Shown here piece after piece: positions 7,969-17,860 of a DNA stretch of 64,000 nucleotides. The stretch spans positions 206,628-270,627 of the forward strand of contig BJHS01000001.1 in assembly GCA_014193315.1 (NCBI GenBank). The letters are read 5' to 3'. Numbering within the stretch: position 1 is the stretch's first letter; every line of letters starts with the position of its first letter. Below the pieces are notes generated by a model, which saw nothing but the letters and a program-made list of their open reading frames with translations, was not told the DNA's origin and searched no databases. A program made the translations under genes and the position numbers. Source of the DNA: Verrucomicrobiota bacterium. GTDB lineage: Bacteria > Verrucomicrobiota > Verrucomicrobiia > Opitutales > UBA953.

Positions 7969-8011
7969 GAGGTTGAGCGTAGCCCTCTTCGATGCGTTGT
8001 CACCTTTCCTC

Positions 8012-10291
<2,280 letters not shown>

Positions 10292-10305
10292 TTAGGCATC
10301 TGGAC

Positions 10306-10977
10306 ATGCCCCTACCCCCTCTGCCGGCGAATCTCCGTGCCCGCCGTGATTTTCTCCGTCAGGTGGCCTTGGGCGCCGCGCTGTTCGCGGTGCCTGGCGC
10401 CTTCGCCGAGGCGCTGACGCGCACGCCGAAACAGACCGAGGGTCCGTTCTATCCCGACCAGCTGCCGCTCGATACCGACAACGACCTGATCATCCTGAAC
10501 AACGGCGTCACGCCGGCGGTCGGTGAGATTACCTGGCTGTCTGGCCGGATCCTCGACGAACATGGCGATCCGGTGCGCAACGCGCTGGTCGAGATCTGGC
10601 AGGCCGATAACAATGGCGCCTATATTCACACCAAGACTGGCAACGCTGCTAAGCGGGATGGCAACTTCCAGGGCTTCGGCCGATTTCTCACCGGGTCCAA
10701 CGGCGAGTATGTCTTCCGGACGATCAAGCCGGTGGCCTATAAGCCGCGCGCGCCGCACATCCATCTCGCCGTCCGGATCAAGGGCAAGAAAGAGCTCATC
10801 ACCCAGTGCTATATCAAAGGACAGGAGCTCAACGCGAACGACATGGTTTTCAAAGGCATCAAGGATGCCAAGCAACGCGAGAGCGTCACGCTGGCGTTCG
10901 ATCCGCTCAAGGGCTCCAAGGCCGGCGAACTGTCCGCCCGCTGGGACGTCGTGCTCGGCTTCACGCCCGAAGGGTGA
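10306..10977 (+). CDS. Exported intradiol dioxygenase-like protein
   Basis: A 223-residue protein related to the beta chain of protocatechuate 3,4-dioxygenase, which opens catechol rings with a non-haem iron(III) centre. An N-terminal twin-arginine-like export signal (ARRDFLRQVALGAALFAV) precedes the TEGPFYPDQLP segment, VEIWQADNNGAYIH (first ligand tyrosine) and YVFRTIKPVAYKPRAPHIH (second tyrosine and two histidines). All four iron ligands appear present. There is no alpha-chain gene or ring-cleavage pathway alongside. Exported intradiol enzymes in this group may act on lignin- or carbohydrate-linked phenolics; this is inference. Confidence 0.85.
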   Translation: MPLPPLPANLRARRDFLRQVALGAALFAVPGAFAEALTRTPKQTEGPFYPDQLPLDTDNDLIILNNGVTPAVGEITWLSGRILDEHGDPVRNALVEIWQADNNGAYIHTKTGNAAKRDGNFQGFGRFLTGSNGEYVFRTIKPVAYKPRAPHIHLAVRIKGKKELITQCYIKGQELNANDMVFKGIKDAKQRESVTLAFDPLKGSKAGELSARWDVVLGFTPEG

Positions 10978-10985
10978 GGCTGAGG

Positions 10986-11011
10986 TAGGGACAGCACCAG
11001 GTGCTGTCCTA
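10986..11011. repeat. GGACAGCACC hairpin, copy 1
   Basis: GGACAGCACC (10989-10998) and GGTGCTGTCC (11000-11009) form a perfect 10-bp palindrome with a one-base centre, bounded by TA on each side. A related palindrome (GGGCAGCAC/GTGCTGCCC) lies at 23284-23309. It starts 9 bp after the dioxygenase stop but has no T-run. Confidence 0.6.
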
Positions 11012-11012
11012 G

Positions 11013-11056
11013 GTGCAAAAGTGCAAATCGGCCTGCGGCCTGTGCAAAGGTGCAAA
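11013..11056 (+). repeat. 44-bp direct repeat, copy 1
   Basis: A 44-bp block holding four GTGCAAA units around a GGCCTGCGGCC core is repeated exactly at 12190-12233 in the same orientation. The two copies flank the TIM-barrel gene at 11206-12171. Confidence 0.85.
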
Positions 11057-11070
11057 AGTGAGAGGCCGTC

Positions 11071-11104
11071 GTTTCGGGTGGCGGGTGGCGGCCCCAGGTG
11101 GCGG
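11071..11104 (+). repeat. Dispersed TTTCGGGTGGCGGGTGGC repeat, copy B
   Basis: Begins GTTTCGGGTGGCGGGTGG and continues with CCAGGTGGCGG. It differs from copy C (25257-25290) at about four of 34 positions and is close to copy A on the opposite strand at 6935-6979. Confidence 0.7.
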
Positions 11105-11205
11105 CATTCCGCCCTCTGTCCTCTGTCGTCGATTCAGCCATCCATGTTACCCCTGTCTCCACTTTTTCCCTTTTGCCCTTTCGCACATATGTACACTGTG
11201 TCCCC

Positions 11206-12171
11206 ATGTCCTCCGCTACCCCGCGTCGTGATTTCCTGAAACAGTCCGCCTGGCTTTCGCTCGCCGCGTTCGGTCTGTCCGCCCGCGCCGCGGAGTCCGC
11301 GCCAGCTGGCAAGGTCTCGCGTCTGCGCACCTCGCTCAACGCCTACTCTTTCTACGTCGAGCTGAACCTCGGACTCAAGGAGCCGAACAACCCGAAGGGC
11401 ATGAACCTGCACCAGCTGCTGAACTTCGCGGCCGAGGCGGGCTTCGACGCCATCGACCTCACCGGCTATTTCTTCGCCAGTTATCCCAAGGCGCCGACCG
11501 ACGCGGAGATCTTCGCGATCAAGCACGAGGCCTTCCGGCTCGGGCTTGAGATCAGCGGCAGCGGCGTGAAGAACGAGGTCACCACGGCCGACAAGGCCCT
11601 GCGCGCCGAAGGTAAGCAGCGCATCAAGGACTGGGTCGACGTCTGCGTGAAGCTGGGCGCTCCTGTGCTGCGCGTCTTCGCCGACACCAATATCCCGCCG
11701 CAGAAGTGGCAGGCCGTCTCCGGCGGTGCAGCGCGTGACGTCGTCGAAGGCTGGATCGCGGATGATTTCCGCGAGTGCGCCGAGTATGCCGCCGCCCGCG
11801 GCATCTTCATCGGTGTGCAGAACCACGGCGATTTCCTGACGACCGGCGCCGAGCACGTCAGCCTGCTCAAGCGCGTGAACCATCCGAACTGCCGCGCCAT
11901 CGTGGACACCGGCAAGTACCTGACCGAGGATCCGTACGTCGACATCGCCCTGGCCGCGCCGTACGCGGTGAACTGGCAGGTCAAGGAGACACCGTTCGGC
12001 AAGCCGAACAAGCCGCTGACGGACATGCGCAAGATCGTGAAGATCGCCCGCGAGGCCGGTTACAACGGCTACCTGCCGATCGAATCGCTGCCCATGGGTC
12101 GCAAGAATTACGACACCCCCGGCGAACTGAAGCGCATGCTCAAGGAACTGAAGGCCGCGATCGCGGAGTGA
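11206..12171 (+). CDS. Exported sugar-phosphate isomerase/epimerase-like TIM-barrel protein
   Basis: A 321-residue member of the AP-endonuclease-2/xylose-isomerase-like TIM-barrel superfamily. The ATG at 11206 (after TGTCCCC) gives a twin-arginine-like signal, ATPRRDFLKQSAWLSLAAFG. Barrel motifs include EAGFDAIDLTGYFFASYP, VLRVFADTNIPP, FIGVQNHGDFLTT, AIVDTGKYL and GYLPIESLPMG, which hold the usual metal-binding acidic and His residues (Glu, Asp, His, Glu). The substrate is probably a keto-sugar or inositol-type compound, but it cannot be read. Exact 44-bp repeats flank the gene. It is convergent with a second TIM-barrel gene. Confidence 0.8.
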   Translation: MSSATPRRDFLKQSAWLSLAAFGLSARAAESAPAGKVSRLRTSLNAYSFYVELNLGLKEPNNPKGMNLHQLLNFAAEAGFDAIDLTGYFFASYPKAPTDAEIFAIKHEAFRLGLEISGSGVKNEVTTADKALRAEGKQRIKDWVDVCVKLGAPVLRVFADTNIPPQKWQAVSGGAARDVVEGWIADDFRECAEYAAARGIFIGVQNHGDFLTTGAEHVSLLKRVNHPNCRAIVDTGKYLTEDPYVDIALAAPYAVNWQVKETPFGKPNKPLTDMRKIVKIAREAGYNGYLPIESLPMGRKNYDTPGELKRMLKELKAAIAE

Positions 12172-12189
12172 GCGGGCGATTTCCGGTAA

Positions 12190-12233
12190 GTGCAAAAGTG
12201 CAAATCGGCCTGCGGCCTGTGCAAAGGTGCAAA
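12190..12233 (+). repeat. 44-bp direct repeat, copy 2
   Basis: Exact second copy of the block at 11013-11056, starting 18 bp after the TIM-barrel gene stop. Confidence 0.85.
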
Positions 12234-12248
12234 TGTGGAGCCAATCCA

Positions 12249-12304
12249 GGTAGGGCCGACCATCCTTGGTCGGCCGCGGCCAAGCAGGGATGCTTGGCCC
12301 TACC
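12249..12304. repeat. Three-armed palindrome (GGTAGGG ... CCCTACC)
   Basis: The outer arms GGTAGGG (12249-12255) and CCCTACC (12298-12304) enclose two complete 9-bp hairpins. These are GGCCGACCA-TCCT-TGGTCGGCC (12254-12275) and GGCCAAGCA-GGGA-TGCTTGGCC (12278-12299). Drawn out, this is a three-way junction of only 56 bp. The outermost two bases of each inner stem overlap the outer arm. It lies between two convergent genes. Confidence 0.8.
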
Positions 12305-12320
12305 CGATGCAGGCATAAAA

Positions 12321-12342
12321 AAGCCCCCGTTGACGGGGGCTT
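12321..12342 (-). terminator. Intrinsic terminator for the gene at 12368-13201
   Basis: AAGCCCCCGT and ACGGGGGCTT form a 10-bp stem with a two-base centre. On the minus strand the stem is followed by six T (12317-12322 region, AAAAAA on the plus strand). It is placed 25 bp after the minus-strand gene. Confidence 0.85.
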
Positions 12343-12367
12343 GGTGGCGACCGCCTCGGCGCGCCGC

Positions 12368-13201
12368 TTACTTCGCGTGGGCCTTGACGAACTCGATGTT
12401 GGCCTTCACCTGCGGGACGCTGTCGTTCCAGTCGGCTTCGTGCTCGATCGAGATGTGGCCGTCGAACTTCTGCTTCTTCAATTCCTCGAGGCAGGCGGCG
12501 ACGTCGACCACGCCCTTGCCGGCGACGACGACGGGCGAGTTACCGAACTTTTCCTTGTCCTTCAGGTGCACGCTGATGATGCGGCCGCTGAGGATGCGGA
12601 GGCACTCGACGGACTTGAGGTTCGAGGTGGCCCAGTGGCCGATGTCGGCGCAGGCGCCGACGCGCTTGTCGCGGCTCTCGACGACGCCGAGGATGTAGAG
12701 GGGGTTCCAGACCTTGTACTTCGGCTTATCCATCGAGCCGCCGTGTTCGTGGAAGGCGACCTTGATGTCGGTCTCAATGGCGGCCTTTTCCCAGGCGGCG
12801 ATCTGCTCGGTGGACTCGGTGCAGACGGCGTAGAGGCCCATCTTCTTGGCGAAGGCCATGATCTTGTTCACTTCCTCGGGGTTGCCGGCGCCGACGACAC
12901 CGTAGTTCACCGCCTTGACGCCCTGGCGCTTCAGCTCGGCCTGCAGTTCGGCCATGGCCTCCGGGGACATGGTGTGGCTAACCTTGTCCTTGGAGCCAGG
13001 CTTGAGGACTTGGCCCGGGTAGAACTCGATCATGTTGCCGCCGGCTTCCTTGGTCTTGGCGATCGCCTCGAACGCCGAAAAGCGGTTGAAGGTGTAGGCC
13101 TGGCAGCCGACGAACCAGCCGTTCTGGCGCAGTTCTTCGGGCAGGGGGTCGGCCTTGAGGGTCGCGACGAGCGCGAGGGCGAGGAGGGGGAGGAGGCGCA
13201 T
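12368..13201 (-). CDS. Secreted sugar-phosphate isomerase/epimerase-like TIM-barrel protein
   Basis: A 277-residue exported TIM-barrel protein of the xylose-isomerase-like superfamily with a Sec signal peptide (MRLLPLLALALVATLKADP). Motifs include AGGNMIEFYPGQ, AVNYGVVGAGNPEE, KVAFHEHGGSMD, GACADIGHWATS, ISVHLKDKEKFG and FDGHISIEHEADWND. They give a plausible metal site of Glu, His, Asp and Glu. The start follows CCCCCTACCCTC, with no Shine-Dalgarno site. It is a likely paralogue in fold, not a close copy, of the exported protein at 11206-12171. Its own terminator lies at 12321-12342. Confidence 0.8.
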   Translation of the reverse strand: MRLLPLLALALVATLKADPLPEELRQNGWFVGCQAYTFNRFSAFEAIAKTKEAGGNMIEFYPGQVLKPGSKDKVSHTMSPEAMAELQAELKRQGVKAVNYGVVGAGNPEEVNKIMAFAKKMGLYAVCTESTEQIAAWEKAAIETDIKVAFHEHGGSMDKPKYKVWNPLYILGVVESRDKRVGACADIGHWATSNLKSVECLRILSGRIISVHLKDKEKFGNSPVVVAGKGVVDVAACLEELKKQKFDGHISIEHEADWNDSVPQVKANIEFVKAHAK

Positions 13202-13306
13202 GAGGGTAGGGGGTCTATGACAGAGATAGACCCGGGGTGTTCCCTAGGTCAAGAACCCCTCCCTTTGCGGCTAGCGCCGACCACGCCCCGCCGACTTGGT
13301 TTGGGC

Positions 13307-13720
13307 ATGATTTTCCAGGCTTTCTGGCAGCATTGGCTTCGTTGGTGGCAAAGGCGTGGTGCCTTGGGCGCCCAAGGCGAACGCTGGGCTGGACGGTACT
13401 ACCAGCGGGCCGGAGCCTACGTCTTGGCCTCGAATTGGCGGTTCGGCGCCGATGAACTCGACCTAGTGGTGCTGGATGGCAAGGTCCTCGTGTTCGTGGA
13501 GGTCAAGACCCGGACGGCCGATCACGGGGGCGCTGGGCACGCGGCGGTGGATGCCCGCAAAAAGACGGCTTTAAGACGCGCGGCGAAGGCTTGGCTGCGC
13601 GAAATCGGCGGCGCTCCTCACCTCCGCTTTGATATCGTCGAAGTTCTGGTTTGCAAGCATGGCCCCGTCCGCATCCTGCAACACCGCGGCGAGCCCCTTC
13701 TCGGGCCTCGCCGTTTTTGA
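13307..13720 (+). CDS. yraN: YraN/UPF0102 nuclease-fold protein
   Basis: A 137-residue protein of the UPF0102 family, which has a restriction-endonuclease-like fold. Motifs are GAQGERWAGRYYQRAGAYVL, WRFGADELDLVVLDG and VFVEVKTRTADHGG, which supply the catalytic Glu, Asp and ExK set, and DARKKTALRRAAKAWL. Family members are linked loosely to DNA processing, and the biological role is unsettled. The ATG at 13307 follows a divergent spacer. It is six bases upstream of zwf and so probably co-transcribed with it. Confidence 0.85.
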   Translation: MIFQAFWQHWLRWWQRRGALGAQGERWAGRYYQRAGAYVLASNWRFGADELDLVVLDGKVLVFVEVKTRTADHGGAGHAAVDARKKTALRRAAKAWLREIGGAPHLRFDIVEVLVCKHGPVRILQHRGEPLLGPRRF

Positions 13721-13726
13721 ATACCG

Positions 13727-15271
13727 ATGTCCGAAACCGACCGTCATCCGTTCCTCTCCGGCCTCAGCAAGCACCGCGGCGCCCAGCCCACTTGCGTGGT
13801 CATCTTCGGCGCCTCGGGCGACTTGGCGGCCCGGAAGCTGCTCCCCGCGCTCTACAACCTGGCCGTGGACAGCCTGCTCCCCGCCGACTTCCACCTGATC
13901 GGGTTCGGGCGCAAGCCGATCCCGGAGGCCGATTTCCGCGCCCAAGCCGGGGCCGATATCCAGAAGTTCTCCCGCCGGGAGTTCCGGGCCGACATCTGGA
14001 AGCGCGTCGAGGACAACACTTCCTACCAGGTCGGTGGCTATGACGAGCCGGCCGCCTACGCCGCCTTGAAGGAGCAGATCGCCGCCGCCGAGAAGCGCGC
14101 CGGTCGCCCCCTCCAGCTGGTGTTTTACGTCTCGACCCCGCCGACCGTGTTCGAGGCCATCCTCGAGAACCTCGGCCAGTCCGGCCTCGCCGCCCGCGGG
14201 CTGGGCACCGACCTCGAGAGCAAGGTCATCATCGAGAAGCCCTTTGGCAAGGACCTCGACTCCGCCGTCCACCTCAACGCCGTCGCTGCCCGCAACTTCC
14301 GCGAGTCCCAGATCTTCCGCATCGACCATTATCTCGGCAAGGAGACGGTCCAGGACCTCCTCGTCCTGCGTTTCGCTAACCCGATCTTCGAACCGCTCTG
14401 GAATCGTCGGCACGTCGACCACGTGCAGATCACCGTCGCCGAGGAGCTCGGCGTGGGGACCCGCGGTGGCTACTACGACGGCAGTGGCGCCACGCGCGAC
14501 ATGCTGCAGAACCACACCATGCAGCTCCTCGCGCTCGTCGCGATGGATCAGCCTCGCTCCCTTTCCGCCGAGCATATCCGCGACGAGAAGGTCAAACTGC
14601 TCGAGTCGATCAGCCCGCTGCGCCTCGGGGCCAACGGCGACGCCGTCCGTGCGCAGTACGCCGAAGGCCTTTCGGGCGGCGAGAAGGTCCCCGGTTACCT
14701 GGCCGAGAAGGACATCCCGGAGACCTCCCCGACCGAGACGTTCTGCGCCTTGCGCCTCTCCATCGAGAACAGCCGCTGGTCCGGCGTGCCGTTCTACATG
14801 CGCTCGGGTAAGCGCCTCGCCCGCCGCGTCTCGGAGATCGCGATCCAGTTCAAGCAGCCGGAGTCCGGCCTCTTCGCCGGCGACGCGCGCTACGACCTCG
14901 CCCCGAACCGCCTCGTCATCCAGATTCAGCCCGACGAAGGCACGACGCTGGTGCTCAACTCCAAGGTTCCCGGCCTCGAGCCGCGCACCCAGCCGGTCCG
15001 CCTGAGCTTCCGCTACGCGACTACCTATGGGTCCAACACGCCCGAGGCCTATGAGCGCCTGATCCTCGACGGGATCGTCGGCGACCGCACGCTCTTCATC
15101 CGCGGCGACGAGACCGAGGCCTCTTGGCGTCTCTTCACGCCGCTGCTGCAGTCCTGGCAGCAGCAGGGCCGCGAAGGGGTCGAGACCTACGCGTCCGGCT
15201 CCTGGGGGCCCGCGGGCGGCAACGCCCTCCTGGCCGCCCACGGCCACGCCTGGCGCAACGTCGGCCGCTAA
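13727..15271 (+). CDS. zwf: Glucose-6-phosphate 1-dehydrogenase
   Basis: A 514-residue enzyme that oxidises glucose-6-phosphate to 6-phosphogluconolactone with NADP or NAD, opening the pentose phosphate pathway. The N-terminal Rossmann motif is VVIFGASGDLAARKLLP, EKPFGKDL follows, and the active-site signature is FRIDHYLGKE with its catalytic histidine. Later segments (FYMRSGKRLARRVSEIAIQF and YERLILDGIVGD) are typical. Length is normal for the family. It sits between yraN (6 bp) and opcA (2 bp), so the three genes form one operon. Transketolase is encoded 36 kb away. Confidence 0.96.
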   Translation: MSETDRHPFLSGLSKHRGAQPTCVVIFGASGDLAARKLLPALYNLAVDSLLPADFHLIGFGRKPIPEADFRAQAGADIQKFSRREFRADIWKRVEDNTSYQVGGYDEPAAYAALKEQIAAAEKRAGRPLQLVFYVSTPPTVFEAILENLGQSGLAARGLGTDLESKVIIEKPFGKDLDSAVHLNAVAARNFRESQIFRIDHYLGKETVQDLLVLRFANPIFEPLWNRRHVDHVQITVAEELGVGTRGGYYDGSGATRDMLQNHTMQLLALVAMDQPRSLSAEHIRDEKVKLLESISPLRLGANGDAVRAQYAEGLSGGEKVPGYLAEKDIPETSPTETFCALRLSIENSRWSGVPFYMRSGKRLARRVSEIAIQFKQPESGLFAGDARYDLAPNRLVIQIQPDEGTTLVLNSKVPGLEPRTQPVRLSFRYATTYGSNTPEAYERLILDGIVGDRTLFIRGDETEASWRLFTPLLQSWQQQGREGVETYASGSWGPAGGNALLAAHGHAWRNVGR

Positions 15272-15273
15272 TC

Positions 15274-16242
15274 ATGGCCCACCCGTTGATCGACGCGCTC
15301 CCGGGTAACCCGGTCAAGATTTCCGCCGTACTCCCCTCCCTCGACAAGGCTTGGGCGGAGGAAGGGGAAGAAGCCTCGCGCGCTTCGCAGATGAACGTCG
15401 TCCTGATGTTCGGCGCTGGCGTCTCCTCGGAGGACGCGCAGGCCCGCTTCGACGAAGCCATCCGCTTCGCCCAGCGCTACCCGTGCCGCCTCGTGATCCT
15501 TGCCGCGCGTCCGGTCGCCGAGGCCGCCGCCGTGCTCGAGGCCAAGGTCAACGTCCTCTGCTTCTTCGATCCCTCGCGCCGCGGCAAGCGCTGCTGTGAG
15601 GCGCTGATGCTCGCCCACGGTGCGCCGACCGCCGAACTCGAATCGCTCGTCTCCACCTGGCTCGAAGGCGACTTGCCCGTCAACCTCTGGGCGCACGGCG
15701 TCACCGTCGCGGAGTTCCAGCCTTGGCTGGCTTGGACGTCGCGCTGCCGGCGCGTCGTCGCCGACCGCTCCCTGGTGGGCGATGATTTCTTCAAGCTGGC
15801 GTTCCCCAACCCGAAGTCGGTCCGCGACCTCGCCGTGGCGCGCTGCCTGCCGGTCCGGCAGGCGCTCGGCCAATTCCTCGCCGCGCATGCGCCCGCCGAA
15901 CTCGTCCGCGGGCTCCGCTCGGTGACGATCAACCACGGTCCGGCGCTGCAGGGCGAGGCCGCCGGGCTGCTCGAATGGATGCGGGTTTGCCTCACGCATT
16001 GCGCCGGCCTCTCCCGCTCGCACCTCGACGCCACTTTCGCGCTTTCGCCCAAGGCCCCGCCCGGCGACAGCCTCGATGCGGAGTGGGTTTTTGCCGATGG
16101 GGCCCGTTTTTCGTGGGAGCACGCCGACCAAGGGACCCGCGCGATCATCACCTTCGCGCGGAGCCGTCAGTCCGCACCGGTCACGCAGCGCGTCGCCTTG
16201 ATGGGTGCGCCCGCGGCCTTGTCGGAAGCGGTTTTCTTTTAA
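15274..16242 (+). CDS. opcA: OpcA-family glucose-6-phosphate dehydrogenase assembly protein
   Basis: A 322-residue protein best matched to OpcA, known from cyanobacteria and actinobacteria to activate or assemble G6PDH. Supporting evidence is the position two bases after zwf. In sequence, it has an N-terminal VVLMFGAGVSSEDAQARFDE segment, PCRLVILAARPVAEAAAV, SLVSTWLEGDLPVNLWAHG and WTSRCRRVVADRSLVGDD. The ATG at 15274 gives a tight operon junction. The family call relies strongly on context, since the sequence is divergent. It is convergent with rdgB with only 61 bp between. Confidence 0.75.
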   Translation: MAHPLIDALPGNPVKISAVLPSLDKAWAEEGEEASRASQMNVVLMFGAGVSSEDAQARFDEAIRFAQRYPCRLVILAARPVAEAAAVLEAKVNVLCFFDPSRRGKRCCEALMLAHGAPTAELESLVSTWLEGDLPVNLWAHGVTVAEFQPWLAWTSRCRRVVADRSLVGDDFFKLAFPNPKSVRDLAVARCLPVRQALGQFLAAHAPAELVRGLRSVTINHGPALQGEAAGLLEWMRVCLTHCAGLSRSHLDATFALSPKAPPGDSLDAEWVFADGARFSWEHADQGTRAIITFARSRQSAPVTQRVALMGAPAALSEAVFF

Positions 16243-16303
16243 GCCTTACCGGCGGCCGGCTTCATCCGCCGTCCTCCCTCGCCGATGGTTGTCCAGCCCT
16301 TGC

Positions 16304-16912
16304 TCAGGCGACGCCGTTCTCGCGCATCCAAGCGGCCATGAGCTGGAACGCCTTGGCGCGGTGGCTGATCTTGTCCTTCTCCTTGGGGGAGAGTTGCCCG
16401 AAGGTCTGCTCGTGGTTGGCCGGCACGAAGAGCGAATCGTAGCCGAAGCCTTCGGCGCCGATTTCGGCCTCGAGGATCTTGCCCCAGCACTGGCCCACGA
16501 ATTTACCGACTTCTTGGTTGGGTCCGAGGAGGATGAGGTGGCACTCGAAGCGCGCGCCGCGCTTATGGGCCGGCGCCTTCTTCATGGTCTCGAGCAGCTT
16601 GGCCCGGTTCTGGGCGTCGGTCGCGCCGACGCCGGCATAGATGGCGGAGTCGACGCCCGGGCCGCCTTGCAAGGCATCGCAACAAAGGCCGCTGTCGTCC
16701 GCGAGGACCCAGGCTTTCTGGGGGGTGATCTCGCGGAGAGCGTTGGCCTTCAGGCGGCAGTTGCCGTTAAAGGTGCCGGTGATTTCTTCGACATACGGCA
16801 TGCCTCCGAGGTCCTTCGCGGAGCGGACTTTAACCGCGAGTCGCGCTTGCGCGAACATGCGCCCGAATTCCTCGGCCTTATGTACATTGCCCGTCGCCAG
16901 GTAGATATCCAT
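16304..16912 (-). CDS. rdgB: RdgB/HAM1 XTP/dITP diphosphatase
   Basis: A 202-residue cytosolic enzyme that hydrolyses non-canonical purine triphosphates (ITP, dITP, XTP) and keeps them out of DNA. The family signature starts MDIYLATGNVHKAEEF, followed by EEITGTFNGNCRLKANALRE, VLADDSGLCCDALQGGPGV, SAIYAG, EAEIGAEGFGYDSLFVP and LSPKEKDKISHRAKAF. The ATG at 16912 matches the family N-terminus; the longer upstream frame crosses the structured spacer. It appears to be a single-gene unit. Confidence 0.92.
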   Translation of the reverse strand: MDIYLATGNVHKAEEFGRMFAQARLAVKVRSAKDLGGMPYVEEITGTFNGNCRLKANALREITPQKAWVLADDSGLCCDALQGGPGVDSAIYAGVGATDAQNRAKLLETMKKAPAHKRGARFECHLILLGPNQEVGKFVGQCWGKILEAEIGAEGFGYDSLFVPANHEQTFGQLSPKEKDKISHRAKAFQLMAAWMRENGVA

Positions 16913-16961
16913 GCCCGCAATGTGAGTGCCCGTCAGGGAGAAGGCAAGGAGGGGAGGCTCT

Positions 16962-17087
16962 CTGTTGGTCCGTTGAACAGTTGGCAGGTTGGCCAGGGAA
17001 GGCCTTGGGTGCGGGGGCTGGTTCTCCCTTTTTAAAATGGCAAGTGGTGCGCCCTGGCCAACTGGCCAACGAATCAACCGATCAACA
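16962..17087. repeat. 36-bp imperfect inverted pair, GTTGGCC family
   Basis: The left arm (16962-16998) and right arm (17052-17087, beginning CCCTGGCCAACTGGCCAAC) mirror each other over 36 bp with about seven mismatches and a 53-bp spacer. The word is the same as at 2337-2513. Here the spacer is divergent (rdgB and coaB), so the element cannot be only a convergent-gene terminator. The rest of 16913-17205 shows no gene. Confidence 0.7.
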
Positions 17088-17205
17088 CTTCTGCACAAGC
17101 TTCAGTCCTTCAGGATTGTTTCCGCCCCCTTCCTCGGCCAAGGTAGCCCCAGGGTTGGGCCTCACCGCCAACCGCTACCCGCCGTCACCCATTCGCTTCC
17201 GCCCC

Positions 17206-17859
17206 TTGTCCCTCCGCTGCCTCATCACCGCCGGCCCGACCCGCGAGTTCCTCGACCCGGTCCGCTTCGTCAGCAACCCGTCGACGGGCAAGATGGGCTA
17301 TGCCCTGGCCGCCGCCGCCCGGGCCGCAGGTTGGACGGTCGACCTCGTTTCCGGTCCGGTCTCCCTGCCTGAGCCCGCCGGGGTCATGGTCTACCCAGTC
17401 GTCTCCGCGGCCGAGATGCTCCGGCAGACGGATGCCTTGTTCGGCCCTTGCGATATTTTGATTATGACCGCCGCGGTCAGCGACTGGCGCCCGCAGGTCA
17501 GCCACCCGCAGAAACTCAAGAAGACCGGCGAAGCCCTGACCGTCGAGTTCGAGCCGACCGAGGACATCCTCGCCGCGCTCGCCCGCCGCCGCCGACCCGA
17601 CCAGCTCCTCGTCGGCTTCGCCGCCGAGACCGAGGACGTGGAGGCCCACGCCTTGGCCAAGCTCGCCCGCAAAGACGTCGACCTGATCGCCGCCAATTCG
17701 GTGGCGGGTCCCCAAGGCGCGTTTGGCTCCGACCAGAACCGGCTCGTGCTCCTCGGGCGCGACGGCTTCCGTGCCGTCCTCGGGCCCGCCGCCAAGACCG
17801 CCGTCGCAACCGCCTTGATCGCCCAGCTCGCGCCCTTCCTCGCGGCGCGTTCCCGCTAA
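17206..17859 (+). CDS. coaB: Stand-alone phosphopantothenate-cysteine ligase domain
   Basis: A 217-residue CoaB-type protein that joins 4'-phosphopantothenate to cysteine in coenzyme A synthesis. The family N-terminus is [19 protein letters not shown], followed by [33 protein letters not shown] (nucleotide and substrate contacts), [20 protein letters not shown] and [12 protein letters not shown] at 17206 places the start just before this N-terminus; an ATG further upstream would include the repeat arms. The CoaC decarboxylase half found in common bifunctional Dfp/CoaBC proteins is absent. It is followed one base later by a histidine kinase gene. Confidence 0.85.
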   Translation: MSLRCLITAGPTREFLDPVRFVSNPSTGKMGYALAAAARAAGWTVDLVSGPVSLPEPAGVMVYPVVSAAEMLRQTDALFGPCDILIMTAAVSDWRPQVSHPQKLKKTGEALTVEFEPTEDILAALARRRRPDQLLVGFAAETEDVEAHALAKLARKDVDLIAANSVAGPQGAFGSDQNRLVLLGRDGFRAVLGPAAKTAVATALIAQLAPFLAARSR

Positions 17860-17860
17860 G

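Noticed and set aside
11775..12698. A long plus-strand frame running through the 44-bp repeat and palindrome
   Set aside because: It overlaps the TIM-barrel gene in another frame and enters the convergent gene. Content is repeat-derived and lacks domain signals.
13571..15247. A 558-codon open frame on the minus strand opposite zwf
   Set aside because: It is a shadow of the G+C-rich zwf gene. It has no motif, low-complexity composition and complete overlap with an obvious enzyme.
16981..17205. Upstream extension of coaB from an ATG at 16981
   Set aside because: It would translate the inverted repeat and add 75 residues before the family N-terminus. The TTG at 17206 fits the family better.
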